A stretch of DNA of 64,000 nt from Belliella aquatica (GTDB taxonomy: Bacteria > Bacteroidota > Bacteroidia > Cytophagales > Cyclobacteriaceae), in contig NZ_BMFD01000007.1 of NCBI RefSeq assembly GCF_014637795.1, forward strand, positions 124,001 through 188,000, given 5' to 3'. The notes below the pieces were generated by a model that saw only the letters and a program-made list of their open reading frames with translations, searched no databases and had not been told where the DNA came from. A program made the position numbers and the translations under genes. This document shows positions 17,119-26,281 of the stretch, piece by piece; within the stretch, counting starts at the first letter, position 1; each line of letters begins with the position of its first letter.

Positions 17119-19941
17119 ATGTCCCCAAAAGGAGATAAAAAGCTTTTCTTACTTGATGCTATGGCACTCATTTACAGAGCTCATTTTGCATTCAGTAAAA
17201 ACCCACGTATCAATTCCAAAGGCCTCAATACGGGGATTATGTTGGGTTTCACCAATACCTTATTGGAAGTTTTAGAAAAAGAGAGACCAACGCATATTGC
17301 TGTTGCCTTCGATACCAAAGCACCAACCTTCAGACATGTCCAATTTGAAGCATACAAAGCAAATAGACAAGCGCAGCCAGAGGATATCGAAATCGGTATT
17401 CCGTGGGTGAAGCAAATTGTAGAAGCTTTTGATATTCCGATTTTAGAACTAGATGGTTTTGAGGCTGATGATATCATCGGGACGATCGCCAAAAAAGCAG
17501 AGAGAACTAGCTTCCAAGTCTTTATGATGACTCCTGACAAGGATTATGGGCAATTGGTGGAAGAACATATTTTCTTATACAAGCCAGCCTTCATGGGCAA
17601 TGCTGTGGACGTCATGGGACCCAAAGAGGTTTGCGCTAAATGGGATATCGAAAATGTAGATCAAGTCAGAGATATTTTAGGCTTGATGGGTGATGCCGTT
17701 GACAATATTCCTGGGATTCCAGGTATTGGAGAAAAGACAGCAGTAAAACTCTTGAAGCAATATGGGTCCATTGAAGAAATCTTAAAAAACACACAAGATC
17801 TTAAAGGCAAGCAGAAGGAAAATGTAGAAAATTTTGGCGCGCAAGGGCTGCTTTCTAAAGAACTAGCAACAATTAGTCTTGAAGTACCCGTTGAATTTGA
17901 CGAGGCATCTCTTAAATATAATGGACCAAAAGAAGAGCAACTCAAGGCACTTTTTGCTGAATTGGAATTCAGAACACTTACCCAACGTGTCTTTGGCGAA
18001 GCGATCAAAAAACCAAAAATTAAAGTCAGTGAACAACTGGGTCTATTTACAGGCCCTCCACAGTCTGAGGAAGATGAGGACTTGGATTTATCTTCAGAGG
18101 ATAATCCACTTCCAGCCATCCAACTTCATGACAATATCCTTACCTCTGCCCATGATTATCATAAGGTAGATGGAGAGGCCGCGATTAAGGAATTGATCAG
18201 CTACTTGGAGAAGCAGGACGAATTCTGTTTTGATACTGAAACAACTGCCCTCAATCCAAACGAAGCTGAATTGGTCGGTTTATCATTTGCATACATCGCT
18301 GGAGAGGCTTTTTATATCCCTTTCCCCTCTGATCAAAAAGAAGCGAAAGAAAAGTTAGCACTGTTCAAAGACATCTTTGAAAATGAAAATATCATCAAAA
18401 TCGGTCAAAATGTAAAGTATGATATTTTGGTGTTGAAAAATTACGGCATGGAAGTCAAAGGAAAACTCTATGACACCATGTTAGCCCATTACTTGATCGA
18501 GCCTGAAGGCAAACACTCGATGGATTGGTTGGCACAGCAGTACTTGAATTATAAGCCTGTCTCTATAGAATCCCTGATTGGAAAAAAGGGGAAAAATCAG
18601 GGGAATATGCGTGATGTGGATGAAGACGAAGTAAGTAAATATGCTGCTGAAGATGCTGACATTACTTTGAAGCTTAAGCAGACTTTTGATCCGATGATCA
18701 AAGAAAATGGTCTTGAGAAATTACTTCACGAAGTAGAAAATCCTCTGATCAACGTACTGGCTGCCATGGAATTTGAAGGAGTAAGGATAGATACTGAAAG
18801 TTTGGCTGAATTGTCGGAAGTCCTGGAAGAAGAAAGCAAAGCCATAGAAAAGCGTGTGTACGAACTCGCTGGAGAGGTGTTTAACCTTGCCTCACCGAAA
18901 CAGCTCGGAGAGATCTTATTCCTGAAACTTAATTTGGATCCAAAGGCAAAAAAAACCAAAACTGGCCAATTTGCTACAGGAGAGGAAGTATTAAGCAAAA
19001 TGGCAGGCGAACATGAAATCGCGGCGGCTATTTTAGAATACCGTCAAATGGTGAAACTCAAGTCTACGTACGTAGATGCACTTCCTACGATGATCAATCC
19101 CAAAACAGGAAGAATCCATACGACCTATAATCAATTTGTCGCTGCTACTGGAAGACTTTCTTCTAATAACCCAAACCTCCAAAATATTCCTATCAGAACA
19201 GCAAGAGGGAGAGAGATTAGAAAAGCATTTGTACCAAGAGACGAGAATTATGTAATCTTAGCTGCGGATTATTCGCAAATTGAATTGAGAATCATGGCTG
19301 CTTTTTCGAAGGATGAATCTATGATTGAGGCTTTCAGAAATGGAAGGGATATCCACGCCACCACAGCAGCAAAAATCTTCCAAGTTCCGCTAGATGAAGT
19401 AACCACTGATATGCGAAGAAAAGCCAAGACAGCTAACTTCGGAATCATCTATGGCATTTCGGTTTTTGGACTTTCTCAGCGACTCAATATTCCGAGATCG
19501 GAAGCAAAAGAAATCATCGACTCCTATTTCAAAGAGTTCTCAGCAGTAAAGGAATACATGGATAGCTGTATCGAAAAAGCAAAGAAAAACGAATATGTAG
19601 AGACTATCCTAGGTAGAAGAAGATACCTCAGAGACATCAATAGCCGAAACCAAACGATGCGAGGATTTGCAGAACGTAACGCGATCAATGCACCTATCCA
19701 AGGTTCTGCTGCTGATATGATCAAAGTAGCGATGATACAGGTTCATGATTGGATGATCCGAGAAAACTTGAAATCAAAAATGATCCTTCAAGTACATGAT
19801 GAATTGGTATTCGATGCGCACAAGGACGAAGTGGAATTATTGAAAAGTGAAATCCCTAAGATCATGGCAAATGCGGTCAAAATCATTGTTCCTCTAGAAG
19901 TAGAGGTTGGCTTAGGCAAAGATTGGCTAGAAGCACACTAA
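17119..19941 (+). CDS. polA: DNA polymerase I
   Basis: 940 residues, full length, three domains in order. Residues 1-~290 are the 5'-3' exonuclease (FLLDAMALIYRAHFAF, ELDGFEADDIIGT, PDKDYGQL, GVDN-like GDAVDNIPGIPGIGEKTA). Residues ~340-530 are the 3'-5' exonuclease with its DxE intact (D371, E373 in FDTETTAL; later YAAEDADITLKLK), so proofreading is probably active, unlike in Taq. Residues ~560-940 are the polymerase: motif A DYSQIELR (~716), motif B RRKAKTANFGIIYG, motif C QVHDELVFD (~890). It works in Okazaki fragment maturation and repair. Single gene, followed by radA after a 170-bp spacer. Confidence 0.98.
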   Translation: MSPKGDKKLFLLDAMALIYRAHFAFSKNPRINSKGLNTGIMLGFTNTLLEVLEKERPTHIAVAFDTKAPTFRHVQFEAYKANRQAQPEDIEIGIPWVKQIVEAFDIPILELDGFEADDIIGTIAKKAERTSFQVFMMTPDKDYGQLVEEHIFLYKPAFMGNAVDVMGPKEVCAKWDIENVDQVRDILGLMGDAVDNIPGIPGIGEKTAVKLLKQYGSIEEILKNTQDLKGKQKENVENFGAQGLLSKELATISLEVPVEFDEASLKYNGPKEEQLKALFAELEFRTLTQRVFGEAIKKPKIKVSEQLGLFTGPPQSEEDEDLDLSSEDNPLPAIQLHDNILTSAHDYHKVDGEAAIKELISYLEKQDEFCFDTETTALNPNEAELVGLSFAYIAGEAFYIPFPSDQKEAKEKLALFKDIFENENIIKIGQNVKYDILVLKNYGMEVKGKLYDTMLAHYLIEPEGKHSMDWLAQQYLNYKPVSIESLIGKKGKNQGNMRDVDEDEVSKYAAEDADITLKLKQTFDPMIKENGLEKLLHEVENPLINVLAAMEFEGVRIDTESLAELSEVLEEESKAIEKRVYELAGEVFNLASPKQLGEILFLKLNLDPKAKKTKTGQFATGEEVLSKMAGEHEIAAAILEYRQMVKLKSTYVDALPTMINPKTGRIHTTYNQFVAATGRLSSNNPNLQNIPIRTARGREIRKAFVPRDENYVILAADYSQIELRIMAAFSKDESMIEAFRNGRDIHATTAAKIFQVPLDEVTTDMRRKAKTANFGIIYGISVFGLSQRLNIPRSEAKEIIDSYFKEFSAVKEYMDSCIEKAKKNEYVETILGRRRYLRDINSRNQTMRGFAERNAINAPIQGSAADMIKVAMIQVHDWMIRENLKSKMILQVHDELVFDAHKDEVELLKSEIPKIMANAVKIIVPLEVEVGLGKDWLEAH

Positions 19942-20110
19942 GAGGAAGGGTGAAGGAAGAAGGAGTAAAGGTGAAATTTAAAAATCTAGGCAAAAGAGAT
20001 AAGAGTCAAGAAAAACTATAACCTAAACTTTACAAAACCACTCCTACCATCCACCACATCACTCTTTCCAAATCACCCAATCTAAAATCTACCCTCTAAA
20101 ATCTAAAATA
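19942..20110 (+). repeat. Purine-rich intergenic repeat tract (degenerate)
   Basis: The polA-radA spacer has a GA-rich tract with the core AAAAGAGATAAGAGTCAAG near 19992, then TCTAAAATCTACCC and CTCTAAAATCTAAAAT near 20081-20110. The same two elements recur at 46096-46174 on the other strand and, for the first, at 49390-49425. Probably a low-complexity dispersed repeat of this genome. Confidence 0.45.
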
Positions 20111-20113
20111 GAA

Positions 20114-21493
20114 ATGGCCAAAACCAAAACCACCTTCTTCTGCCAAAACTGTGGCGCACAAAGTCCTAAATGGCTGGGTAAATGTTCTTCTTGCGGAGAA
20201 TGGAATACCTACGTAGAAGAAGTGGTCCAAAAAGAAGAAGTGGGACGTGGATCATGGAAACAAGGGGGTACCAAAGAAAAAAGAGCCAGTGTTCCAAAAA
20301 GATTACAAGAGATCAACTTTGAAGATCAGCCTAGATTGATCACTCATGATGCAGAATTAGATCGTGTTCTCGGAGGCGGAATTGTTGCGGGATCATTGGT
20401 TTTGATTGGTGGTGAGCCTGGCATAGGAAAATCTACCCTTATGCTTCAAATAGCACTGATGCTCAATCAGACAAAAGTCCTCTATGTATCAGGAGAAGAA
20501 AGTGAATCACAGATCAAGATGCGAGCAGAGCGTATGCCTCTCAAGTCAGAGAATTGCTATGTGCTTTCTGAAACCAATACCCAGGCTATTTTTCAGCAAA
20601 TAGAAGCACTTGATCCAGATATCTTGGTGATAGATTCAATCCAAACCCTCCATAGTAAGCATGTAGAATCCGCTGCTGGATCTGTGAGTCAAGTCAGGGA
20701 ATGTACTGCCGAACTGATGAAATTTGCCAAGGAAACTGGTACACCCGTATTTCTCGTTGGACATATTACCAAAGATGGTGCGATTGCAGGCCCAAAAGTA
20801 TTGGAACACATGGTGGATACCGTCTTACAGTTTGAAGGTGATCGGCATTTGACTTACAGAATCCTTCGAACTTCCAAAAACAGATTTGGTTCTACTCACG
20901 AGTTGGGAATCTACGAGATGCGTGCAGAGGGGCTTCGTCCTGTCGCTAATCCATCTGAAATCTTATTGACTCAGAGGGAAGAACTACTCAATGGCGTAGC
21001 TATCGGCGCGATGATGGAGGGGAATAGACCTCTTTTGATTGAAATCCAATCCTTAGTAAGCCCTGCGACTTATGGAACTCCACAGCGAAGCAGTACGGGA
21101 CACGATGCCAAGAGATTGAATATGCTTTTAGCTGTGTTAGAGAAAAGAGGTGGGATGCGTTTAGGTCAGCAAGATGTCTTCCTGAATGTTGCTGGAGGAT
21201 TAAGAGTAGATGATCCTGCTTTGGACTTGGCTGTGTGTGCCTCTTTGATTTCGTCCTATGAAGACACGCCCGTTCCTGCGGACTTATGTTTTGCTGGAGA
21301 AGTAGGCTTAGGCGGTGAAATTCGCGCTGTTCATCGGATTGAAAACAGAATTGCAGAAGCCGAGAAGTTGGGATTCAAAAGAATCATGGTTTCTAAGTAT
21401 GCAGTCAAAGGAATGGATGTCGGAAAATATAAGATCAAAGTCATTCAAGTCAGCAAGCTAGAGGAAATGTATCAGGGATTGTTTTCTAAGTAG
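20114..21493 (+). CDS. radA: DNA repair protein RadA
   Basis: 459 residues. N-terminal C4 zinc finger (CQNCG...CSSCG, residues 9-30), RecA-like ATPase core with Walker A GEPGIGKST at ~100-108 and Walker B LVIDSIQTL, the RadA-specific KNRFG motif at ~255, and a C-terminal Lon-protease-like domain lacking a Ser/Lys dyad that I can see (LNVAGGLRVDDPALDLAV, FAGEVGLGGEIRAV). RadA promotes branch migration of recombination intermediates. All functional motifs are intact. Start is the ATG directly before the zinc finger. Confidence 0.98.
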   Translation: MAKTKTTFFCQNCGAQSPKWLGKCSSCGEWNTYVEEVVQKEEVGRGSWKQGGTKEKRASVPKRLQEINFEDQPRLITHDAELDRVLGGGIVAGSLVLIGGEPGIGKSTLMLQIALMLNQTKVLYVSGEESESQIKMRAERMPLKSENCYVLSETNTQAIFQQIEALDPDILVIDSIQTLHSKHVESAAGSVSQVRECTAELMKFAKETGTPVFLVGHITKDGAIAGPKVLEHMVDTVLQFEGDRHLTYRILRTSKNRFGSTHELGIYEMRAEGLRPVANPSEILLTQREELLNGVAIGAMMEGNRPLLIEIQSLVSPATYGTPQRSSTGHDAKRLNMLLAVLEKRGGMRLGQQDVFLNVAGGLRVDDPALDLAVCASLISSYEDTPVPADLCFAGEVGLGGEIRAVHRIENRIAEAEKLGFKRIMVSKYAVKGMDVGKYKIKVIQVSKLEEMYQGLFSK

Positions 21494-21607
21494 ATCCTTT
21501 ATTTTTTGAGGCAATGTGGTCAAAAATAGTTGGTGACTATTGTTGAAAAAATTCTCAAACGCTATTCAGTAGAATTCCACGATAGTGCTATTTTTCCTAA
21601 GCTGTTT

Positions 21608-21648
21608 TTATTGTAAAAATAATTACTGTAATTTGTATTACAATAATT
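21608..21648. promoter_or_regulatory. Candidate operator of the DUF234 ATPase gene
   Basis: AATTACTGTAAT (21621-21632) and ATTACAATAATT (21637-21648) form a 12-bp inverted repeat with one mismatch and a 4-nt spacer; a further half-site TTATTGTAA is at 21608-21616. The palindrome ends 6 bp before the ATG, so a bound protein would block translation or transcription initiation. Confidence 0.45.
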
Positions 21649-21654
21649 AAGGAA

Positions 21655-22965
21655 ATGAAATTTTATAATAGAGAAGAGGAATTAGCTGTACTTGATAAAT
21701 TGATCCTTAAGTCAAAAAAACAGGCACAAATGACTATGGTTGTTGGGAGAAGGAGGATTGGTAAAACTAGTCTATTGAGGAAAGCAAGCGATAATCAGGA
21801 GTCCATCTATCTGTTTGTAGCAAAAAAAAGTGAGCCTTTACTATGCAAGGAGTTTGTAGAGATAATACAGACAACGCTTGGAGTGACTGCATATGGTGAA
21901 ATCAGCCAATTCAAAAGTGTTTTTGCTTGGTTAGTGGAGCTTTCAAAAGAAAGAAACTTCATGTTGATCATAGATGAATTTCAAGAGTTTTATCAGATCA
22001 ACCCATCTGTTTTCAGTGACATGCAAAATATTTGGGACACGAATAAAGCTCAAAGTAAAATCAACTTAATTCTTTGTGGTTCTGTCTATTCCTTAATGAC
22101 AAAGATATTTGAAAATGCCAAAGAGCCGCTATTTGCCAGAGCAACTGCAAAAATGCATATCAAACCATTTCAAGTTTCAGTGTTAAAAGAAATCCTTGCT
22201 GATAATACCCCAAGTTTTACACCCAAAAATCTCTTGGCATTTTATGCACTCACCGGAGGAGTTGCAAAATATGTAGAGACTTTTGTTTTAGCAGAGGCTT
22301 TTACACTAGAAAGTATGCTAGAAGAAATATTCAAAACAAGTTCTTTATTGCTAGAGGAGGGGAAAAATGTTTTGATTGAAGAATTTGGTAAAGATTATAG
22401 CACATACTTTTCAATTCTCTCTTTAATAGCATCCTCCAAAACTTCAAGACCTGAGATTGAATCAATTTTAGATGTGAGTGCGGGCGTTTATTTAGATAAA
22501 TTAGAAAGAGATTTTGGCATCATTAAAAAGATCAAACCGATTTTATCAAAACCCTCAAGTAGAAAAATAAAATATAAAATTGAAGATAATTTCATTTCGT
22601 TTTGGTTCCGATTTATCTATAAATACCGAAGTGCTGTAGAAATTGAAAATTACCAACTTGTTAAAGAAATAATTCTGAGAGACTACCCGACCTTTGTTGG
22701 CCCAATCTTAGAAAAGTATTTTATAGAAAAATTAAAAGCAACAAATTCATTTACCGAAATCGGTTCCTACTGGTCAAAGGATAATCAAGATGAAATAGAT
22801 ATTGTAGCAATAAATGAAATTGAAAAAACTGTAACTTTTGCAGAGGTGAAATTGAACAAACAAAAAATTAGCATTCCCATTTTGGAAATGAAATCCAAAT
22901 TCATTCTATCTCAATTGCCAAACTACAGCCCAACATACCTAGCGCTTTCGCTTGAAGATTTATAA
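21655..22965 (+). CDS. AAA ATPase with DUF234/PD-(D/E)XK-like C-terminal domain
   Basis: 436 residues of the archaeal-type ATPase family. Starts FYNREEELAVLDKL, then Walker A GRRRIGKTSL (~30-39), Walker B MLIIDEFQEF and a sensor region (LILCGSVYSLM). Residues ~230-300 are winged-helix-like (LSLIASSKTSRPEIESILDVS). The C-terminal DUF234 region has a nuclease-like pattern: EIGSYW...DEIDIVA...FAEVKLNK, that is D and E-x-K placed as in PD-(D/E)XK enzymes. Cellular role unknown; such genes are often stand-alone accessory genes. It has a palindrome directly upstream and is convergent with, and 1 bp from, the D15-type barrel gene. Confidence 0.85.
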   Translation: MKFYNREEELAVLDKLILKSKKQAQMTMVVGRRRIGKTSLLRKASDNQESIYLFVAKKSEPLLCKEFVEIIQTTLGVTAYGEISQFKSVFAWLVELSKERNFMLIIDEFQEFYQINPSVFSDMQNIWDTNKAQSKINLILCGSVYSLMTKIFENAKEPLFARATAKMHIKPFQVSVLKEILADNTPSFTPKNLLAFYALTGGVAKYVETFVLAEAFTLESMLEEIFKTSSLLLEEGKNVLIEEFGKDYSTYFSILSLIASSKTSRPEIESILDVSAGVYLDKLERDFGIIKKIKPILSKPSSRKIKYKIEDNFISFWFRFIYKYRSAVEIENYQLVKEIILRDYPTFVGPILEKYFIEKLKATNSFTEIGSYWSKDNQDEIDIVAINEIEKTVTFAEVKLNKQKISIPILEMKSKFILSQLPNYSPTYLALSLEDL

Positions 22966-22966
22966 A

Positions 22967-24103
22967 TCAAAATGCCTCCCCGATAAAGAAATAAAAGCCT
23001 GACCCTTCTTTGGTCAAAGCGTAATCAATTCGTGTGTAAATATCCTTTTTTGGAAACAATAAAAACCTCAAACCACCACCTGCTGACCAAGCTATTTTGT
23101 TCAGATTTAGGTTTTCAAAATTTGGAAAAACTGTCGCCACTCCACCAAATACAGCAGCTCCGATTCTATTGGTAAATCCCAAAGGAAGTGGCAGAAATCT
23201 AAACTCCGCTTGTGTAGCTATCTGATTATTGTCGCGAAATCTACCGGTATAATATCCCCGCATCATCGACTCTCCTCCCATCAAGGCAAGTTGATTGAAG
23301 GGAACATCACCTGAGTTAAATTGACCAAGCAATTGCGCTGCAAAAACAGTATTTTTACTAACCGGTCTATAAATTCGAGTATCAGAAATAACAGAATTGA
23401 ATCCAAAAGTACTTACTGCTGGAGAATATCTGATGTACGCTAGTTCTGAAAAGAATCCATTTCTAACATTTAAGACATTGTGTCTATCATCATACACTAA
23501 CCCAGCACCAAATCCCAAATTGGTAGACCCTTGACTTCCTCTCGGCAATTCAAAAGTAGGGCTTTCAGGTGCCAACTTAAATTCTATTTGTGCAAGTCTT
23601 TGGAAATCGACTTCTAAGCCAAAAAATAGGTTTTCTCTAACTTTTCTCAATACCCTTTCTTTGATTAGAATCTGATTGGCATCTACCAAAGCAAGATAAT
23701 CTGAAGGCGAATCCATACCAATACCATAATATTGGAGGGGAAAGCTTTGTAACCTTAACCGACCTAAGAAAAACCATTTACTCTGATCGGTATAAATAGC
23801 ATGATCAAACCAAATTCCATATTGATTTTCTAAGGTAACAAAGGTAAACCCATTGATTTCACTGAGTCGATTAGATGTATCTCTTTTGGCATAATAAACA
23901 TAGAGCGATGACAAACCAATCTCCCAACTTGTCTCGGGGGCATAGGCTAAGGTTGGGTAAATTAAAAACTGCGGCTTACTGATATCAGACGAGTCATTCA
24001 ACAAATTGTTGAAATACCTTTTTACAAAAGACTGAGATTGGACAGCATTTCCAAAGCTTGAAAGAAAAACAAGGAATAAAATGATTGAAAGTTTATTTGC
24101 CAT
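22967..24103 (-). CDS. D15/BamA-superfamily outer-membrane beta-barrel
   Basis: 378 residues. Signal peptide MANKLSIILFLVFLSSFGNAVQSQ. The mature protein is a run of alternating amphipathic strands resembling the surface antigen (D15) barrel: GAGLVYDDRHNVLNVRNGFFSELAY, QLLGQFNSGDVPFNQLALMGGESMMRGYYTGRFRD, GGLRFLLFPKKDIYTRIDYAL, ending in a C-terminal Phe (FIGEAF) as expected for BAM substrates. The ~100 residues before the conserved part are themselves strand-rich; no POTRA domains are present, so it is not BamA or TamA proper. Function unknown. The gene ends 1 bp from the end of the convergent ATPase gene. Confidence 0.82.
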   Translation of the reverse strand: MANKLSIILFLVFLSSFGNAVQSQSFVKRYFNNLLNDSSDISKPQFLIYPTLAYAPETSWEIGLSSLYVYYAKRDTSNRLSEINGFTFVTLENQYGIWFDHAIYTDQSKWFFLGRLRLQSFPLQYYGIGMDSPSDYLALVDANQILIKERVLRKVRENLFFGLEVDFQRLAQIEFKLAPESPTFELPRGSQGSTNLGFGAGLVYDDRHNVLNVRNGFFSELAYIRYSPAVSTFGFNSVISDTRIYRPVSKNTVFAAQLLGQFNSGDVPFNQLALMGGESMMRGYYTGRFRDNNQIATQAEFRFLPLPLGFTNRIGAAVFGGVATVFPNFENLNLNKIAWSAGGGLRFLLFPKKDIYTRIDYALTKEGSGFYFFIGEAF

Positions 24104-24165
24104 AAGAGCAAAAACATTAAAATGGAGAGTAAGTTCTCGGTTTAGAATAAAAGTAGTGAATCTTT

Positions 24166-25104
24166 TTATTTAAATCGGACTATTTTACCATGAGCTCTTA
24201 AAGTCATCTCATGGGGAATTGATGCTGTAATTTCTTTATACAGTAGTTCAACAAGCTTACTTTTAAGAAAACTTCTAGAAATTATAATGCTGACCTCTCG
24301 AGTTGGCTGCTCGCCTTCAAAAGTTCTCAACCTCTTCTTTTCCTCTGAATTCATCGAAAATGTGGCCAATTCAGGTAGCAGGGTGACTCCTTTATATTCA
24401 TTAACCATATTTTTCAATCCCTCCAAAGACCCACTTTCATAATGAAAGTTCATCTTCTGAAATTTGACTCTGTTACAGAGATTCAATACCTGATCTCTAA
24501 AACAATGTCCTTGCTGAAGGACCCACATATCTGTAGTCTCAAAATCTTCAACACTTATTTTTTCTTTTGCAAGTAAAGGATGATTCTCTGAAAGGTAGGC
24601 GAAGAATTTCTCGTAAAACATAGGTTTCTCTACCAGACCATTTTCGTTTAAGGGTGTCACGACAACACCAAGATCAAGCTCATCATTTTTAAGCTTCCGA
24701 ATCACATCTTCTGTGACCATTTCCTCCACTTGAAGCTGTACATTCGGATATTTTTCTAGAAAATTTCTTATGAACCTGTGTAAGAGATATGGAGCTAGTG
24801 TTGGTATGATTCCCAATTTTACGACACCACTGACATCCCCTTTTAACTGAGCGACTAACTCATAAATTCCTTTACTATGAGAGACCACTTTCTTGGCTTG
24901 CTCGATAATTTGTGCACCCGTTTCTGTTGGAATTACAGGCATTTTTGACCGATCAAAAAGAATAACTTCCAATTCCTTTTCTAGTTTATTCACTTGAGCA
25001 CTCAAAGTAGGTTGCGTCACAAAACAGGATTCTGCCGCCTGACCAAAATGCCTAAATTTATCTATAGCTAAGATGTATTCTAATTGTTGGATAGTCATAT
25101 TCAA
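24166..25104 (-). CDS. oxyR: Hydrogen-peroxide sensor OxyR (LysR family)
   Basis: 312 residues. N-terminal LysR helix-turn-helix (TIQQLEYILAIDKFRHFGQAAESCFVTQPTLSAQVNKLE), then the substrate-binding-like regulatory domain. Two cysteines, C201 and C210, sit in GHCFRDQVLNLC with the same 9-residue spacing as C199/C208 of E. coli OxyR (GHC-LRDQ...C), so peroxide sensing by disulfide formation is strongly indicated. It is transcribed away from the Fe(III) transporter genes across a 136-bp region. An inner ATG two codons downstream is also possible. Confidence 0.93.
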   Translation of the reverse strand: MNMTIQQLEYILAIDKFRHFGQAAESCFVTQPTLSAQVNKLEKELEVILFDRSKMPVIPTETGAQIIEQAKKVVSHSKGIYELVAQLKGDVSGVVKLGIIPTLAPYLLHRFIRNFLEKYPNVQLQVEEMVTEDVIRKLKNDELDLGVVVTPLNENGLVEKPMFYEKFFAYLSENHPLLAKEKISVEDFETTDMWVLQQGHCFRDQVLNLCNRVKFQKMNFHYESGSLEGLKNMVNEYKGVTLLPELATFSMNSEEKKRLRTFEGEQPTREVSIIISRSFLKSKLVELLYKEITASIPHEMTLRAHGKIVRFK

Positions 25105-25182
25105 ATGTCAATAATTCCCCGAAAAAATAAAACCAAAACCTCCTATCAATGGAGCGTTGCAAATATAAAAATCTTTTTCTTT

Positions 25183-25217
25183 TTATTTAGATTTGATTTA
25201 AATAATGATTAATTTTG
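25183..25217 (+). promoter_or_regulatory. Promoter of the Fe(III) transporter operon with overlapping operator
   Basis: TAATTTTG (25210-25217) fits the -7 element TAnnTTTG; at exactly 19 bp upstream TTAG (25187-25190) replaces the -33 TTTG. The -33 lies inside TTATTTA-N9-TAAATAA (25183-25205), an inverted repeat with the T-N11-A pattern that LysR proteins bind. Nearby AATAATGATTAA also resembles part of a Fur site. Which protein binds is inferred. Confidence 0.5.
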
Positions 25218-25240
25218 CCTCGTTAATTAAATAAAACGTC

Positions 25241-26272
25241 ATGAAAAACTTATTAAAAACAGGTTTAATAGCGATTACTGCACTATCTCTTTACGCTTGT
25301 GGTGGAACAACCGAAAGCGTAGAAGAAGTAAATGTCTACACACACAGGCACTACGAGGCAGATCAAAAGCTTTTTGATATGTTCACAGAAAAAACAGGAA
25401 TCAAAGTCAATGTAGTCAGCGCAAGTGCTGATGAATTGATTCAAAAACTGGAATTAGAAGGTGCTAATTCTCCAGCTGATGTTCTCATCACTGTGGATGC
25501 AGGTAGATTAAATAGAGCTGTAGAAAAAGATCTTGTTCAAACTATCGAGTCTGAAACTTTGAATACAAATATTCCTTCTAAATACAGAGACCCAGAGAAC
25601 AAATGGTTTGGATTAACTTATAGAGCCAGAATCTTTGCTTACAGTAAAGAAAGAGTTGATCCATCTGAATTATCAACTTATGAAGCGCTTACTGAAGAAC
25701 AATGGAAAGGTCGTGTATTAACGAGATCCTCTGAGAACATTTACAATCAATCTTTACTCGCTTCTATCATTGCACACCATGGTGAAGAAGCTGCCACAGA
25801 ATGGGCTGCAGGTCTTTTGGCTAATATGGCAAGAAGTCCAAAAGGGAGTGATAGAGATCAAGTAAAAGCTGTTGCATCAGGTGAAGGAGATGTCGCCATT
25901 GTAAACACATATTATATCGGAATCATGCTAAATGATACCAATGAAGAAGAAAGAAAAGCTGCTGAAAAAATTGCACTATTCTTCCCAAATCAAGATGATC
26001 GCGGTACGCATATCAATGTGTCTGGTGCTGCAGTAACGAAATATGCTCCAAACAAAGACAATGCGACAGCGTTAATTGAATTCCTTTCTGAAGTAGAGTC
26101 TCAAAACTTTCTTGCAAGCATTAATTTTGAATACCCAGTCAATCCAAGCGCGGAATTTTCAGACTTACTGAAAGAATGGGGGAATTTCAAAGCTGACGAA
26201 ATCAACTTGTCAGAACTTGGAAAAAGAAACAAAGATGCAGTTGTCATTTTTGATCGTGTAGGGTGGAAATAA
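25241..26272 (+). CDS. Fe(III) ABC transporter, substrate-binding lipoprotein
   Basis: 343 residues, FbpA/FutA type. Lipoprotein signal with Cys20 (ALSLYACGG). The fold begins VNVYTHRHYEADQKLFDMFTEKTGIKVNVV; ADVLITVDAGRLNRA and NTYYIGIM (Tyr224/225, typical iron-ligand tyrosine pair) are conserved with FutA proteins, and Y33 and H35 (VYTHRHY) may also bind iron. In Bacteroidota it would be anchored in the inner membrane facing the periplasm and deliver Fe(III) to the permease encoded next. First gene of a three-gene operon; divergent from oxyR. Confidence 0.92.
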   Translation: MKNLLKTGLIAITALSLYACGGTTESVEEVNVYTHRHYEADQKLFDMFTEKTGIKVNVVSASADELIQKLELEGANSPADVLITVDAGRLNRAVEKDLVQTIESETLNTNIPSKYRDPENKWFGLTYRARIFAYSKERVDPSELSTYEALTEEQWKGRVLTRSSENIYNQSLLASIIAHHGEEAATEWAAGLLANMARSPKGSDRDQVKAVASGEGDVAIVNTYYIGIMLNDTNEEERKAAEKIALFFPNQDDRGTHINVSGAAVTKYAPNKDNATALIEFLSEVESQNFLASINFEYPVNPSAEFSDLLKEWGNFKADEINLSELGKRNKDAVVIFDRVGWK

Positions 26273-26281
26273 GCAAAAGCT

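Noticed and set aside
17661-18119. 152-residue frame antisense to polA
   Set aside because: It lies wholly inside the coding region of a conserved polymerase and has a low-complexity Ser-rich composition typical of shadow frames.
22967-24103. BamA or TamA
   Set aside because: Only the barrel-type region is present, with no POTRA domains, and length is 378 residues against about 700-850.
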